From the NCBI GenBank assembly GCA_910575105.1, contig CAJTDK010000011.1, forward strand, positions 62,001 to 126,000: 64,000 nt of DNA. The letters run 5' to 3'. Of the stretch, positions 23,760 through 32,745 are shown piece by piece (the first letter of the stretch is position 1; each line of letters starts with the position of its first letter). The position numbers were made by a program, and so were the translations under genes. The notes under the pieces were generated by a model. That model did no database searches and had not been told where the DNA came from. It saw only the letters and a program-made list of their open reading frames with translations. The DNA comes from Lachnospiraceae bacterium (GTDB taxonomy: Bacteria > Bacillota > Clostridia > Lachnospirales > Lachnospiraceae).

Positions 23760-24709
23760 TATTTCTCTCCTCCTTTACCGAATGGTTTTGGAAGAGTAAC
23801 CCTCTCGATCAACGGAACTAAAAGGTTACTGATGATAATCGCATAGGAAACCCCCTCTGCCGAACCGCCGAAGAGACGGAACAGGCCGGTCAGGATACCG
23901 AGGAGCGCTCCGTATACATACTGTCCCTTCTTCGTAATCGGCGAAGTCACATAGTCGGTAGCCATGAACCATGCGCCCAGCATCAGACCGCCCCCGCAAA
24001 GGTGCGAAGTGATGTACTGCGGGTCAAAAAGCCCTGCCTGCGCCTTCGTAAACTGTCCGAAGATGCCCACAAAAACTGCAAAGGTAACAATATATGTACC
24101 TGGAATCCGAAGGTCGATGACTCCCATCAGGATCAAAAAGATCGCGCCGATGATAATGGCGATCACCGAAGTCTCACCGATCGTTCCCGGGATCCGTCCA
24201 ACCAGCATATTCATGGAATCAACCGCCTGCCCGTCCTTTAACATGGCAAGAGGTGTCGGACCGGATACCCCATCATAGATAAATGTCGTCATCTGTCCCG
24301 TAAAGGAGATCAGAAGAAAACATCTCGCGCCGAGAGCCGGGTTCATAAAGTTCTGTCCCAGTCCTCCGAAAAGCTGCTTAACCACCAGGATACCGAACAC
24401 GCTTCCGAGAGCGCCCATCCACAGCGGAGCTGTAGGCGGCATGTTAAGACCCAGAAGCAGCCCGGTAACAACTGCGCTGAAATCATTTACCGTGATCTTT
24501 TTATGCATTAATTTTTCATAGATGTACTCTGTAAGAACGGCAGCCAGAGTCGTTGTGACCAACATCCCCAGAGCCGGCAGTCCAAAGTTCCACACGCCAA
24601 ATGCCGACGCAGGCAAAAGAGCAATGGTAACCATAAGCATGATATTGCTTGAGGTAACTTTGGAGCGTATATGTGGTGAAGATGACATTTTAAATTTGTT
24701 CTCACTCAC
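23759..24709 (-). CDS. rnfD: Rnf complex subunit RnfD, membrane FMN protein
   Basis: The 316-residue protein is a normal-length RnfD/NqrB homologue with about ten membrane helices. RnfD proteins carry covalent FMN on a Thr in a motif close to SGAT. Here the corresponding sequence is DGVSGPTPLAML (about residue 155), with Pro in place of the usual Ala. The DNA (24241-24290) supports the Pro codon (CCG). It lies between rnfC and rnfG in the operon. Confidence 0.95.
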   Translation of the reverse strand: MSENKFKMSSSPHIRSKVTSSNIMLMVTIALLPASAFGVWNFGLPALGMLVTTTLAAVLTEYIYEKLMHKKITVNDFSAVVTGLLLGLNMPPTAPLWMGALGSVFGILVVKQLFGGLGQNFMNPALGARCFLLISFTGQMTTFIYDGVSGPTPLAMLKDGQAVDSMNMLVGRIPGTIGETSVIAIIIGAIFLILMGVIDLRIPGTYIVTFAVFVGIFGQFTKAQAGLFDPQYITSHLCGGGLMLGAWFMATDYVTSPITKKGQYVYGALLGILTGLFRLFGGSAEGVSYAIIISNLLVPLIERVTLPKPFGKGGEK

Positions 24710-24735
24710 GTTAATTCACCTCTTCCTCTCTTTAC

Positions 24736-26055
24736 TTATTTTTTCTTCCGGTTCGCCAAAGCAATCTTTCTCATGGAACCGATCGCCTGCTTAAGCTGAC
24801 GCTTCGCCGGACATACAAAGCTGCAGGAGCCGCACTCCATACACTCTAAGCCCTCGTGGGCAGTAAACTGCGCCTCGTCATGATGCTCGGCATAATCCGC
24901 AAGCCGCGACGGGATCAGGCGGCTCGGACAGGCATCCACACAGCGCCCGCAGTTGATACATGGCGTAGGCTCATTAGCCGCCACCTCATCCTTCGTCAGG
25001 CACAGGATGGAGGAGGAAGTCTTCGTCACCGGTACGTCAAGCGTATACATGGAAAATCCCATCATCGGGCCGCCGGAGATCATCTTTTCCGGCTCGGTCT
25101 TGAATCCGCCCGCGGCCTCTACGATCTCCGCCTGGTTCATCCCGAAAGGAACGAGGAAATTCCCCGGAGACTTCACCGCATCGCCGCTCACTGTGACCAC
25201 CCGCTCGATGGAAGGCTTGCCTTCCGCCACCGCCCGGTAAATGTTGATCATCGTCTCTACGTTGTCCACTACGCACCCCGCGTCCGCCGGGAGCATAGCA
25301 GAGTTGATCGCCCTGCCTGTGGTCGCGTAGATCAGCTGACGCTCACCGCCCTGGGGATACTTTGTCTTAAGAGGCAGAACCTCCATACGCGGTTCGTCCT
25401 TTGTCAGATCCTTCAATTTGGCAATACAGTCCGGCTTGTTGTCCTCCACGCCGAAGATTCCCTTCGCATTGTCAAACAGCTTCAGGACGATCCTCATGCC
25501 TCCCACCAGCTTCTCCGGATTCTCGATCATCCTCCGGTAGTCTGCTGTGATATATGGCTCACACTCTGCACAGTTCGCAATAATATACTCAATCTTATCC
25601 GGCTCCTTCGGTGACAGCTTAACCTTCGTCGGAAAACCTGCACCACCCATACCTACGACTCCTGCTTCGCCAATAGCGCCAAGGATCTCCTCCTTCGTCA
25701 TCTCTTCAAGGGGCTTTACCGGAGCATACTCTGCCTCTTCATACTCGCCGTCGTTCTCCACCACGATACTGTTCACCGTAGCGCCCGTCGGATTCATGTG
25801 AGGCTCGATAGCCTTCACTGTCCCGGATACAGAGGCATAGACCGGCGCTGATACGAAGCCTCCGGCTTCTGCGATCTTCTGCCCCTTAAGTACACGTTCG
25901 CCGACTTCGACGATCGGACTGGCAGGCGCACCGATATGCTGGGAAACCAGATAAACCAGATTACCCTGCGGTTTCAATTCGACAATCGCCTTATCCTTCG
26001 CCAGGCTCTTGCCGTCATCCGGGTGGATACCACCCTTAAACGTTAACAATGCCAT
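24736..26055 (-). CDS. rnfC: Rnf complex subunit RnfC, NADH-binding iron-sulfur flavoprotein
   Basis: The 439-residue protein has the Gly-rich FMN/NADH region GVVGMGGAGFPTKVKLSP (about 133-150), the conserved ANCAECEPYITADYR, and two C-terminal ferredoxin-type motifs CINCGRCVDACPSRL and CMECGSCSFVCPAK, which hold two [4Fe-4S] clusters. It exchanges electrons with NAD at the cytosolic face. It is the first gene of rnfCDGEAB, with a possible promoter at 26094-26122. Confidence 0.96.
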   Translation of the reverse strand: MALLTFKGGIHPDDGKSLAKDKAIVELKPQGNLVYLVSQHIGAPASPIVEVGERVLKGQKIAEAGGFVSAPVYASVSGTVKAIEPHMNPTGATVNSIVVENDGEYEEAEYAPVKPLEEMTKEEILGAIGEAGVVGMGGAGFPTKVKLSPKEPDKIEYIIANCAECEPYITADYRRMIENPEKLVGGMRIVLKLFDNAKGIFGVEDNKPDCIAKLKDLTKDEPRMEVLPLKTKYPQGGERQLIYATTGRAINSAMLPADAGCVVDNVETMINIYRAVAEGKPSIERVVTVSGDAVKSPGNFLVPFGMNQAEIVEAAGGFKTEPEKMISGGPMMGFSMYTLDVPVTKTSSSILCLTKDEVAANEPTPCINCGRCVDACPSRLIPSRLADYAEHHDEAQFTAHEGLECMECGSCSFVCPAKRQLKQAIGSMRKIALANRKKK

Positions 26056-26093
26056 CCCTTTTTTCCTTCCTTCCTTTAATAAACTCTTAATAT

Positions 26094-26122
26094 ACTATAC
26101 AAGAAAATGCCCTTTTTTTCTA
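26094..26122 (-). promoter_or_regulatory. Possible promoter for the rnf operon
   Basis: On the minus strand TAGAAA (26122-26117) and TATAGT (26099-26094) are separated by 17 bp, about 40 bp before rnfC. The -35 is weak, so this is tentative. Confidence 0.45.
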
Positions 26123-26180
26123 GTAAATGCAGACAATTTTTTGTATATTTCTACAAACATCTTGTTGAAATTTTAACACA

Positions 26181-26211
26181 TAAAAGATAGAGACCACTCA
26201 AGGTCTCTATC
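26181..26211 (-). terminator. Terminator after rpsA
   Basis: A perfect 10-bp stem (GATAGAGACC with GGTCTCTATC, loop of 6) is followed on the minus strand by TTTTA. It separates the rpsA unit from rnf. Confidence 0.85.
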
Positions 26212-26241
26212 CCGAAGTCATGTATTAAACTGGCATCCGGA

Positions 26242-27348
26242 TTACTCTTCTGCCGTCTCAACATCTTCCACGCTTTCTGTCTCGACCGGCTCAGAAGCCG
26301 TCTCTAAGACTTTCATACTCAGGCTGATCTTTCTGTCAGCCTCATTAAGATCTACAACCTTAGCTGTGATCATCTGGCCTACAGACAGTACATCTGACGG
26401 CTTATCTACGTGCGCTCTGGAAATCTGTGACACATGAAGCAGAGCGTCAACGCCCGGAGCAAGCTCTACGAACGCGCCGAAATCAGTCATCCTTGCCACT
26501 TTTCCTTCCACTACAGTCCCTACTGCATAGTCCTCCGCAGCATTCGCCCACGGATTCGTCTCCGGGAACTTAAGGCTCAGCGCCACCTTCGTATCATTGA
26601 TATCCTTGATCAGAACCTTAAGGTTCTCACCTACCTTGAATACCTTCTTCGGGTTCTCAACACGTCCCCAGGACATCTCTGAGATATGGAGAAGTCCGTC
26701 AACACCGCCGAGATCAACGAATGCGCCGAAATCGGTTACGTTCTTGACAACGCCTTCTATGCTGTCACCAACCTGAAGCTTCTCAAACAGCTCCTTCTGC
26801 TTCTTTGCCCTGTCCGCTACGAGAATCTGCCTTCTGTCGCCGATAATGCGATTCCTTCTCGGATTAAACTCGCTGATCACGAACTCAATCTCCTGATCCT
26901 GATATTTGCTTAAGTCCTTTTCATAGCTGTCTGAAACAAGGCTTGCCGGGATAAATACCCTCGCCTCATCAATCACGACGCTAAGACCGCCGCCAAGGAT
27001 CTGTGCAACCGGCGCCCTAAGCACCTCATGGTTCTCATAAGCTTCCTTAAGTCTCTCATTCCCTTTTTCTGCTACAAGCCTCTTGTAAGTCAACAGCACC
27101 TGACCTTCTCCGTCATTCACCTTTAAGACTTTCACTGTCAGCGGGTCACCTACGGAAACCATCGTCGTCAGATCCGCGCTGGAGTCGTTGGTGTACTCGC
27201 TTCTCATGATGATACCGTCTGCCTTGTAGCCTATATTCAAGATGATTTCATCCGGTTTAACGTCGATGACAGTACCATCTACAACCTCTCCGTTTCTAAT
27301 AGTCTTAAAAGACTCGTCTAACATTTGTTCAAAAGTTAATTCTGACAT
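26242..27348 (-). CDS. rpsA: 30S ribosomal protein S1-like protein
   Basis: The 368-residue protein has four S1 (OB-fold) repeats, with typical starts such as GEVVDGTVIDVKPDEIILNIGYKADG, VEGVVKNVTDFGAFVDLGGVDGLLHISEMSW and VEGKVARMTDFGAFVELAPGVDALLHVSQIS. It is shorter than the six-repeat enterobacterial S1, as is normal for Firmicutes. I use the ATG at 27348 (MSELTF), because GAGGAGG lies 9 bp before it. It overlaps the end of ispH by 20 bp. Confidence 0.93.
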   Translation of the reverse strand: MSELTFEQMLDESFKTIRNGEVVDGTVIDVKPDEIILNIGYKADGIIMRSEYTNDSSADLTTMVSVGDPLTVKVLKVNDGEGQVLLTYKRLVAEKGNERLKEAYENHEVLRAPVAQILGGGLSVVIDEARVFIPASLVSDSYEKDLSKYQDQEIEFVISEFNPRRNRIIGDRRQILVADRAKKQKELFEKLQVGDSIEGVVKNVTDFGAFVDLGGVDGLLHISEMSWGRVENPKKVFKVGENLKVLIKDINDTKVALSLKFPETNPWANAAEDYAVGTVVEGKVARMTDFGAFVELAPGVDALLHVSQISRAHVDKPSDVLSVGQMITAKVVDLNEADRKISLSMKVLETASEPVETESVEDVETAEE

Positions 27349-28186
27349 AATTTTGAACCTCCTCAATTATTTTGTAGGGCGTGGATGCCCCTGCTGTAAT
27401 ACCTACTGATTCCACGGACCTTAATTGATTCACATTCAAATCGCCAAGTGTCTGTATGTAGTACGTATTCTCACATGCATTGCTGCATATTTCAAATAAC
27501 TTCTGGGTATTGGAACTCTTCTTATCACCGATGACAATCATCGCCCCTACCCTTGAAGCAATGCCGCTGGCTTCCTCCTGCCGCTCCTTCGTGGCATTAC
27601 AAATCGTATTTAAAACAATTATATCATACCCCTTTTTTGTGATAATTTCAACTAATTCTTGAAATTTATTGTAATTAAATGTCGTCTGCGATACGACGCA
27701 CACCTTCTGCCCCTCATTCTCCAGCGAAAATGCCTCCGCCTCCTCTGCATTCTGGATGATATCCACAGGTCCTGCGGCCCATCCCTGGATTCCGGTAACC
27801 TCCGGGTGGGCGCTGTTCCCGATGATCACCACGTGCGCGCCGTTCCTGCTTTCTTTCTGAACGATCTGGTGAATCTTTTTTACAAATGGGCAGGTGGCGT
27901 CCACATAGCGGATTCCCTTATCCTCCAGAAGACGGCATACGGCTTCGGGCACGCCGTGGGAGCGGATGATCACTGTCCCCCCGGCAAGGCGCTTAAGCTC
28001 CTCCAGAGTATTCAGCACCTCTACCCCCTGGCGCTTCAGATCCGCGATGACCTCGTCGTTGTGAATGATTGGCCCGTAGGTGAAGATCCTGTCGCCGTCA
28101 TTCTTCTCAATCTCCTGGTAGACTGTCTCCACCGCCCGCTTCACTCCGAAGCAAAAGCCTGCCGTCTTTGCCAGCTCAACCTGCAT
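27329..28186 (-). CDS. ispH: 4-hydroxy-3-methylbut-2-enyl diphosphate reductase
   Basis: The 285-residue enzyme has the three Cys residues that hold the iron-sulfur cluster: Cys12 (AGFCFGVKRAV), Cys99 (VDATCPFVKK) and Cys196 (LNTICNATKERQ). It makes isopentenyl and dimethylallyl diphosphate in the last step of the MEP pathway. GAGGTGATG precedes the ATG. The gene follows cmk by 39 bp and its last 20 bp overlap rpsA. In several clostridia the two are fused into one protein; here they remain separate but coupled. Confidence 0.96.
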   Translation of the reverse strand: MQVELAKTAGFCFGVKRAVETVYQEIEKNDGDRIFTYGPIIHNDEVIADLKRQGVEVLNTLEELKRLAGGTVIIRSHGVPEAVCRLLEDKGIRYVDATCPFVKKIHQIVQKESRNGAHVVIIGNSAHPEVTGIQGWAAGPVDIIQNAEEAEAFSLENEGQKVCVVSQTTFNYNKFQELVEIITKKGYDIIVLNTICNATKERQEEASGIASRVGAMIVIGDKKSSNTQKLFEICSNACENTYYIQTLGDLNVNQLRSVESVGITAGASTPYKIIEEVQNYVRINF

Positions 28187-28225
28187 GATGCATCACCTCC
28201 CCGCCCTTCGTATACTTCCATCTGC

Positions 28226-28882
28226 TCATGGGATAAGCGCCGTTACCGCCGCTGCTACCTCATCAGCTGTCATGTGGGAGCTGTCGATCAGTACCGCGTC
28301 TTCTGCCTGCTTAAGAGGCGCCGTCTCGCGGGTCATATCTCGTTCATCCCGTTCTGCGATATCCTTCTCGATCTCCTTAAGATCACAGGGTATGCCTTTT
28401 TCCGTAAGCTCGTCAAACCTGCGCTTCGCCCTCGTTTCTACGCTGGCGGTAAGGTACACCTTTACATCCGCGTCGGGAAGCACGCATGTCCCGATGTCCC
28501 TGCCGTCCATGATCACGTCCTGCTCCCTGGCAAGCCCCTGCTGGAGCTCTAGGAGCTTCGCGCGCACCTCTGGGACCGGGGAGCTTTTGGACGCCATGTT
28601 CCCCACCTCCTCATCCCTGAGTCTTGAGGTAATATTCCTTCCATTAAGATATACCTGCTGGACACCGTCCTCGTACCGGATCGTCACCTTCGCGCTCTGG
28701 CACGCTTCGATGATCTTTTCTGTCTCCTCTGCCCGGATCCCTTTATCGAGAAAATGAATAGCAAGCCCCCGGTACATGGCCCCTGTATCTACATAGATGT
28801 ATCCCTTCTTGCTGGCCACCAGCTTCGCGATCGTACTTTTCCCTGCTCCCGCAGGCCCGTCAATGGCTATATTGATTCCCAT
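28226..28882 (-). CDS. cmk: Cytidylate kinase
   Basis: The 218-residue enzyme starts MGINIAIDGPAGAGKSTIAKLV (P-loop GPAGAGKST at 9-17) and has the family sequence DTGAMYRGLAI and the MDGRDIGTCVLPDADVKVYLTAS block. It phosphorylates CMP and dCMP. The ATG at 28882 is chosen because GCGGAGGG lies 6 bp before it. A longer in-frame extension to 28999 would overlap the preceding gene. It lies between the HI0933-type flavoprotein and ispH. Confidence 0.95.
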   Translation of the reverse strand: MGINIAIDGPAGAGKSTIAKLVASKKGYIYVDTGAMYRGLAIHFLDKGIRAEETEKIIEACQSAKVTIRYEDGVQQVYLNGRNITSRLRDEEVGNMASKSSPVPEVRAKLLELQQGLAREQDVIMDGRDIGTCVLPDADVKVYLTASVETRAKRRFDELTEKGIPCDLKEIEKDIAERDERDMTRETAPLKQAEDAVLIDSSHMTADEVAAAVTALIP

Positions 28883-28941
28883 CTTTTTACCCTCCGCTAT
28901 TACACATTTATAAGTTTCTGCCCGCTCTTTGACCCACAGCC

Positions 28942-30189
28942 TTAATCTTGCTTCTGCCTCTGCCCGGCGCCCTTTCCTGCCGCATACCCCGTAGACCATG
29001 CGATCTGCAGGTTAAATCCTCCGGTCAGCGCATCCACGTCAAGAACCTCTCCCGCGAAATAAACCCCTGACGCAAGCTTAGATTCCATCGTCTTCGGATC
29101 GATCTCCTTCGTGCTGATCCCGCCCTTCGTAATGACCGCCTCACTGTAATCCCGAAGCTTTGTGAGCGTCATGGTAAAATGCTTGATCAGATGCACAAGC
29201 GCGCCCCGCTCTTCCTTCGAGATCACATTGACCTTCTTCTCCGGGGGAATCCCGCTTAATTCTATCATAACCGGAACCAGTTTTGCAGGGAATAATTTCC
29301 CAACTGCATTTTTAAACTGCCGGTTCACATTCTCCTCAAAATCCCTGAGTATCCTTTTGTGGAGCATATCCTCGTCAAGCGCCGGCTTTAAGTCGGTCTC
29401 AAGAGTCAGCGGCTTTTCCATAAGTTCCCTGCCTACACAGCTGCTGGCGCTTAAGATCAGCGGACCGCTGACCCCGTAATGGGTAAAAAGCATCTCCCCG
29501 AACTCCTGGTAAAGCTTCTTTTTGCCGTCCCGCACAGTAACCCTCACATTGCGCAGCGAAAGCCCCTGAAGCTCTCTCACCCAAGATTCTTTTACCTCAG
29601 CAGGAACAAGAGACGGGATACAGGGCTTCACCGTATGCCCCAGCTTCCCGGCAAAACGGTAGCCGTCACCGGTAGAGCCTGTCGAAGGATAAGAAAGCCC
29701 CCCGGTAGCCACGATGCAGAAATCTCCCTTTACTGTGCTCCCGTCGGAAAAGACAAGCCCCGCAAACCTCCCGTCCTCCACCAGCATATCCTTCACCTCT
29801 GCATGAAGCTTGATCCTCACCCCAAGCTCCCGCAGCCTGCCCTCCAGTCCCCGGATGACATCCGAAGAACGGTCGGAAACCGGAAACACCCTGTCCCCCC
29901 GCTCCGTCTTCGTCGGGACGCCGTTGTCCTCAAAAAAACGGATGACATCCTGGTTCGTGCAGCCGTAAAAGCTGCTATATAAAAATCTCGGGTTGCTTGC
30001 GACCGCCGCAAATAAAGTATCCATATCACAGGCATTGGTAATATTGCACCTTCCTTTCCCCGTGATAAACAGCTTCTTCCCGAGCTTTTCATTCTTCTCA
30101 TAGAGAAATACCTCGTTCCCCTCTTCTGCCGCCGCTGCCGCCGCATACATCCCCGCAGCGCCGCCGCCCACCACAAGCACCTTACTCAT
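28942..30189 (-). CDS. HI0933-family FAD-dependent oxidoreductase
   Basis: The 415-residue flavoprotein starts MSKVLVVGGGAAGMYAA (dinucleotide-binding GGGAAG) with KLGKKLFITGKGRCNITNAC, and ends with the second FAD motif (SGVYFAGEVLDVDALTGGFNLQIAWSTGYAAG). This is the HI0933/YhiN family, often labelled NAD(P)/FAD-dependent oxidoreductase or aminoacetone oxidase. In Clostridium scindens a member (BaiN) has been linked to bile-acid 7-dehydroxylation; I cannot tell whether this copy has that role, since most bacteria carry one. The start overlaps the rpiR stop by about 8 nt. ATG 30189 is chosen, though upstream ATG/GTG codons exist. Confidence 0.9.
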   Translation of the reverse strand: MSKVLVVGGGAAGMYAAAAAAEEGNEVFLYEKNEKLGKKLFITGKGRCNITNACDMDTLFAAVASNPRFLYSSFYGCTNQDVIRFFEDNGVPTKTERGDRVFPVSDRSSDVIRGLEGRLRELGVRIKLHAEVKDMLVEDGRFAGLVFSDGSTVKGDFCIVATGGLSYPSTGSTGDGYRFAGKLGHTVKPCIPSLVPAEVKESWVRELQGLSLRNVRVTVRDGKKKLYQEFGEMLFTHYGVSGPLILSASSCVGRELMEKPLTLETDLKPALDEDMLHKRILRDFEENVNRQFKNAVGKLFPAKLVPVMIELSGIPPEKKVNVISKEERGALVHLIKHFTMTLTKLRDYSEAVITKGGISTKEIDPKTMESKLASGVYFAGEVLDVDALTGGFNLQIAWSTGYAAGKGAGQRQKQD

Positions 30190-31114
30190 CTGCATCCGCA
30201 CCGCCTTCTAAAGGATTCGTAAGCTCCACCTTATCTCCCAGCATATTCAGCTCGTCCTTACTGTACACCTGATATTCATCCCAGATGTCCTCCAGTGTCT
30301 CTAAAGTCTTGATCACCTCATCCTGCTTCTTCATGCAGAGCGCCACCACAAGGGCATTGACCACGCTCAGGGGCGCTACAAGAGAATCCACGATGGATGC
30401 CATATCGCTTCTGGCGATCAGATTGCAGGAAGAATAAAGGGTCATGGGAGAATGGATGCTGTCCGTCAGCGTGATGACCTTCGCCTTCCGGTTGCTGGCA
30501 AATTCCAGCGCCTTCAGGGTGCGCATGGAATACCGCGGAAAGCTGATGCCGATCACCACATCCCGCTCATCCACCCGGATGAGCTGCTCAAAGATCTCGC
30601 TGGAGCTGTTCGTGTTGACCAGGACAACATTTTCACAGATCGGATTCAGGTAAAATGCCAGAAAGCTCGCCAGCGGCGCGCAGCTTCTGATCCCGATCAC
30701 ATAGACCTTCCTCGCCGTGAGGATAGTCTCCACGGCCAGCTCAAAGATCTCATGATCCAGAGCCGCCAGCGTCATCTTGATCTTCTCGATGTCCGACTGG
30801 AGCACAGTAGCGAGGATCTCACCCTGGCTGATGCGCCCGTAGGTGACCTCCATCCGCTGGATGGAGTTGAGCTTCATGCGCACAAGCTCCCCAAGAGCCT
30901 TCTGAAATCCCGGATACCCGTCATAGCCAAGCGCCATGGCAAAGCGCACGACCGTGGACTCGCTGACTCCTACCTCCTCGCCCATCCGGGCTGCCGTCAA
31001 AAACGCCGCCTTGTCGTAATCCTTCCGGATAAAATCAGCAAGCTTCTTCTGTCCCTTGCTGAACCGGCTGTAGCCCTCCTCCAGTTTGCACTGTAAATCG
31101 TTCTTCTTCCCCAT
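30182..31114 (-). CDS. MurR/RpiR family transcriptional regulator
   Basis: The 310-residue protein has the N-terminal RpiR helix-turn-helix (ADFIRKDYDKAAFLTAARMGEEVGVSESTVVRFAMALGYDGYPGFQ, about residues 26-70) and a C-terminal SIS sugar-phosphate-binding domain (VYVIGIRSCAPLASFLAFYL, then VIGISFPRYSMRTLKALEFA). It likely senses a sugar phosphate, but the ligand is unknown. I use the ATG at 31114; 31126 is possible. It is the first gene of the run through HI0933, cmk, ispH and rpsA. Confidence 0.92.
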   Translation of the reverse strand: MGKKNDLQCKLEEGYSRFSKGQKKLADFIRKDYDKAAFLTAARMGEEVGVSESTVVRFAMALGYDGYPGFQKALGELVRMKLNSIQRMEVTYGRISQGEILATVLQSDIEKIKMTLAALDHEIFELAVETILTARKVYVIGIRSCAPLASFLAFYLNPICENVVLVNTNSSSEIFEQLIRVDERDVVIGISFPRYSMRTLKALEFASNRKAKVITLTDSIHSPMTLYSSCNLIARSDMASIVDSLVAPLSVVNALVVALCMKKQDEVIKTLETLEDIWDEYQVYSKDELNMLGDKVELTNPLEGGADADE

Positions 31115-31150
31115 AGTATGACCCATCCTTTTCCCAATCCACATCATATT

Positions 31151-31179
31151 ATTATAAATGAGAAATGCAGAATATTCAA
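31151..31179 (-). promoter_or_regulatory. Promoter for the rpiR-HI0933-cmk-ispH-rpsA run
   Basis: On the minus strand TTGAAT (31179-31174) and TATAAT (31156-31151) are separated by 17 bp. The palindrome GAATATTC overlaps the -35 and could be an operator, perhaps for RpiR itself. Confidence 0.72.
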
Positions 31180-31220
31180 TAATTTATTGCGGGGAACTTT
31201 TTTGATGAAACTTTTTTGAA

Positions 31221-31259
31221 TATAAAACCGGAATACAGATTCTCCCTGCACTCCGGTTT
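31221..31259 (-). terminator. Terminator after the decarboxylase operon
   Basis: Arms 31225-31238 and 31246-31259 pair over about 13 bp, and the minus strand continues with TTTTATATT. Confidence 0.75.
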
Positions 31260-31270
31260 ATCTTCATCTT

Positions 31271-32686
31271 TTATACGGGATAGCTCCCATTCTCTGTATC
31301 CGCTACCGTCTGGTCGATCTTGGTCTGCTGCGCCTCGCGGTACTTGAAGAAGTCTGTAGCTACCTGCGGGAACAGTGCGTAAGACAGTACGTCCTCATCC
31401 TGCTGGCTCCACTGTGACATCTCTCCTCTGAGTGTATCAAGCTCGTCTGCGATCAGATCCGCCGGACGGCAGGTGATGATCTCCGCATCCTCGCCGAGAA
31501 CCTTCTTTCTTACCTCCTCATTGAACGGCTTAACCGTCGCGCCGTACTTTCCGCTTAAGACATCCTTCGTCTCCTTAGTCGCCATCTTATAGCGCTCGCC
31601 CATCAGTACGTTGAATACCGCCTGAGTTCCGACGATCTGTGAGGAAGGAGTAACAAGCGGCGGCTCGCCCAAGTCCTTACGTACCTTCGGGACCTCCTCA
31701 AGAACATCATAATACTTATCCTCTGCGTTCTGCTCTTTAAGCTGCGAGGTCAGGTTGGAGAGCATACCGCCCGGCACCTGGTAAAGCAAGGTCTTGATGT
31801 TCACACCCATGTTCTTCGGGTTGAGAAGCCCGCTCGCTAACGCCTCGTCACGGATCGGACGGAAGTAGTCTGCGATCTCCGCCAGCAGATTCTGGTCAAA
31901 GCCAGTGTCATAAGACGTCCCCTTAAATGTCTCGACCATAACTTCCGTAGCCGGCTGGCTCGTACCCAGGGCAAACGGTGACATAGCCGTATCGATCACG
32001 TCAACGCCAGCCTCAACCGCTTTCAGATAAGTCATGGAAGCAACACCGGACGTATAGTGGGTGTGAAGCTGGATCGGAAGACTCACCGCCCCTTTAAGCG
32101 CGCTGACAAGCTCTGTCGCCTTATACGGAACCAGAAGCCCCGCCATATCCTTGATACAGATGGAGGTAGCGCCCATATCTTCAATCCTCTTGGCAATATC
32201 CACCCAGTATTCCATCGTATAAGCATCGCCCAGCGTATAGGAAAGGGCCACCTGCGCGTCAGCCTTCTCCTTATTCGCCGCCGTAACCGCTGTCTGTAAG
32301 TTTCTCAGGTCATTGAGACAGTCAAAGATTCGGATAATGTCGATACCATTGGCAACTGACTTCTGGACAAAATACTCAACCACATCGTCCGCATAGGGGC
32401 GGTATCCGAGAATATTCTGTCCGCGAAACAGCATCTGGAGCTTCGTGTTCTTGAAACCGTCGCGGAATTTGCGAAGCCTCTCCCACGGATCTTCTTTCAG
32501 GAAGCGCAGGGAAGCGTCAAAGGTCGCGCCGCCCCAGCATTCTACTGAGTGGTAGCCCACCTTATCCATCTTATCAACGATCGGGAGCATCTGCTCTGTG
32601 GTCATACGCGTCGCAATCAGGGACTGATGTGCGTCACGCAGGATCGTCTCTGTAATCTTAATTGGTTTTTTTTCTATATCTGCCAT
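31271..32686 (-). CDS. oadA: Oxaloacetate decarboxylase alpha / pyruvate carboxyltransferase (5S-type) subunit
   Basis: The 471-residue protein is a carboxyltransferase TIM barrel of the OadA/PycB/5S type: ETILRDAHQSLIATRM (metal ligand Asp18), CIKDMAGLL (the carbamylated Lys) and LHTHYTSGVASM (metal ligands His-x-His). A PYC-OADA C-terminal domain follows. It lacks the fused biotinyl domain of full OadA; biotin is on a separate 122-residue protein in the same operon. It transfers carboxyl between oxaloacetate/pyruvate and biotin. It is the last of five genes, after the beta subunit. Confidence 0.92.
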   Translation of the reverse strand: MADIEKKPIKITETILRDAHQSLIATRMTTEQMLPIVDKMDKVGYHSVECWGGATFDASLRFLKEDPWERLRKFRDGFKNTKLQMLFRGQNILGYRPYADDVVEYFVQKSVANGIDIIRIFDCLNDLRNLQTAVTAANKEKADAQVALSYTLGDAYTMEYWVDIAKRIEDMGATSICIKDMAGLLVPYKATELVSALKGAVSLPIQLHTHYTSGVASMTYLKAVEAGVDVIDTAMSPFALGTSQPATEVMVETFKGTSYDTGFDQNLLAEIADYFRPIRDEALASGLLNPKNMGVNIKTLLYQVPGGMLSNLTSQLKEQNAEDKYYDVLEEVPKVRKDLGEPPLVTPSSQIVGTQAVFNVLMGERYKMATKETKDVLSGKYGATVKPFNEEVRKKVLGEDAEIITCRPADLIADELDTLRGEMSQWSQQDEDVLSYALFPQVATDFFKYREAQQTKIDQTVADTENGSYPV

Positions 32687-32745
32687 GTTATATCCTCCAA
32701 AATATGATGATGTCAGGGCAGGAAATATTTTGCCCCGCTCATGAT

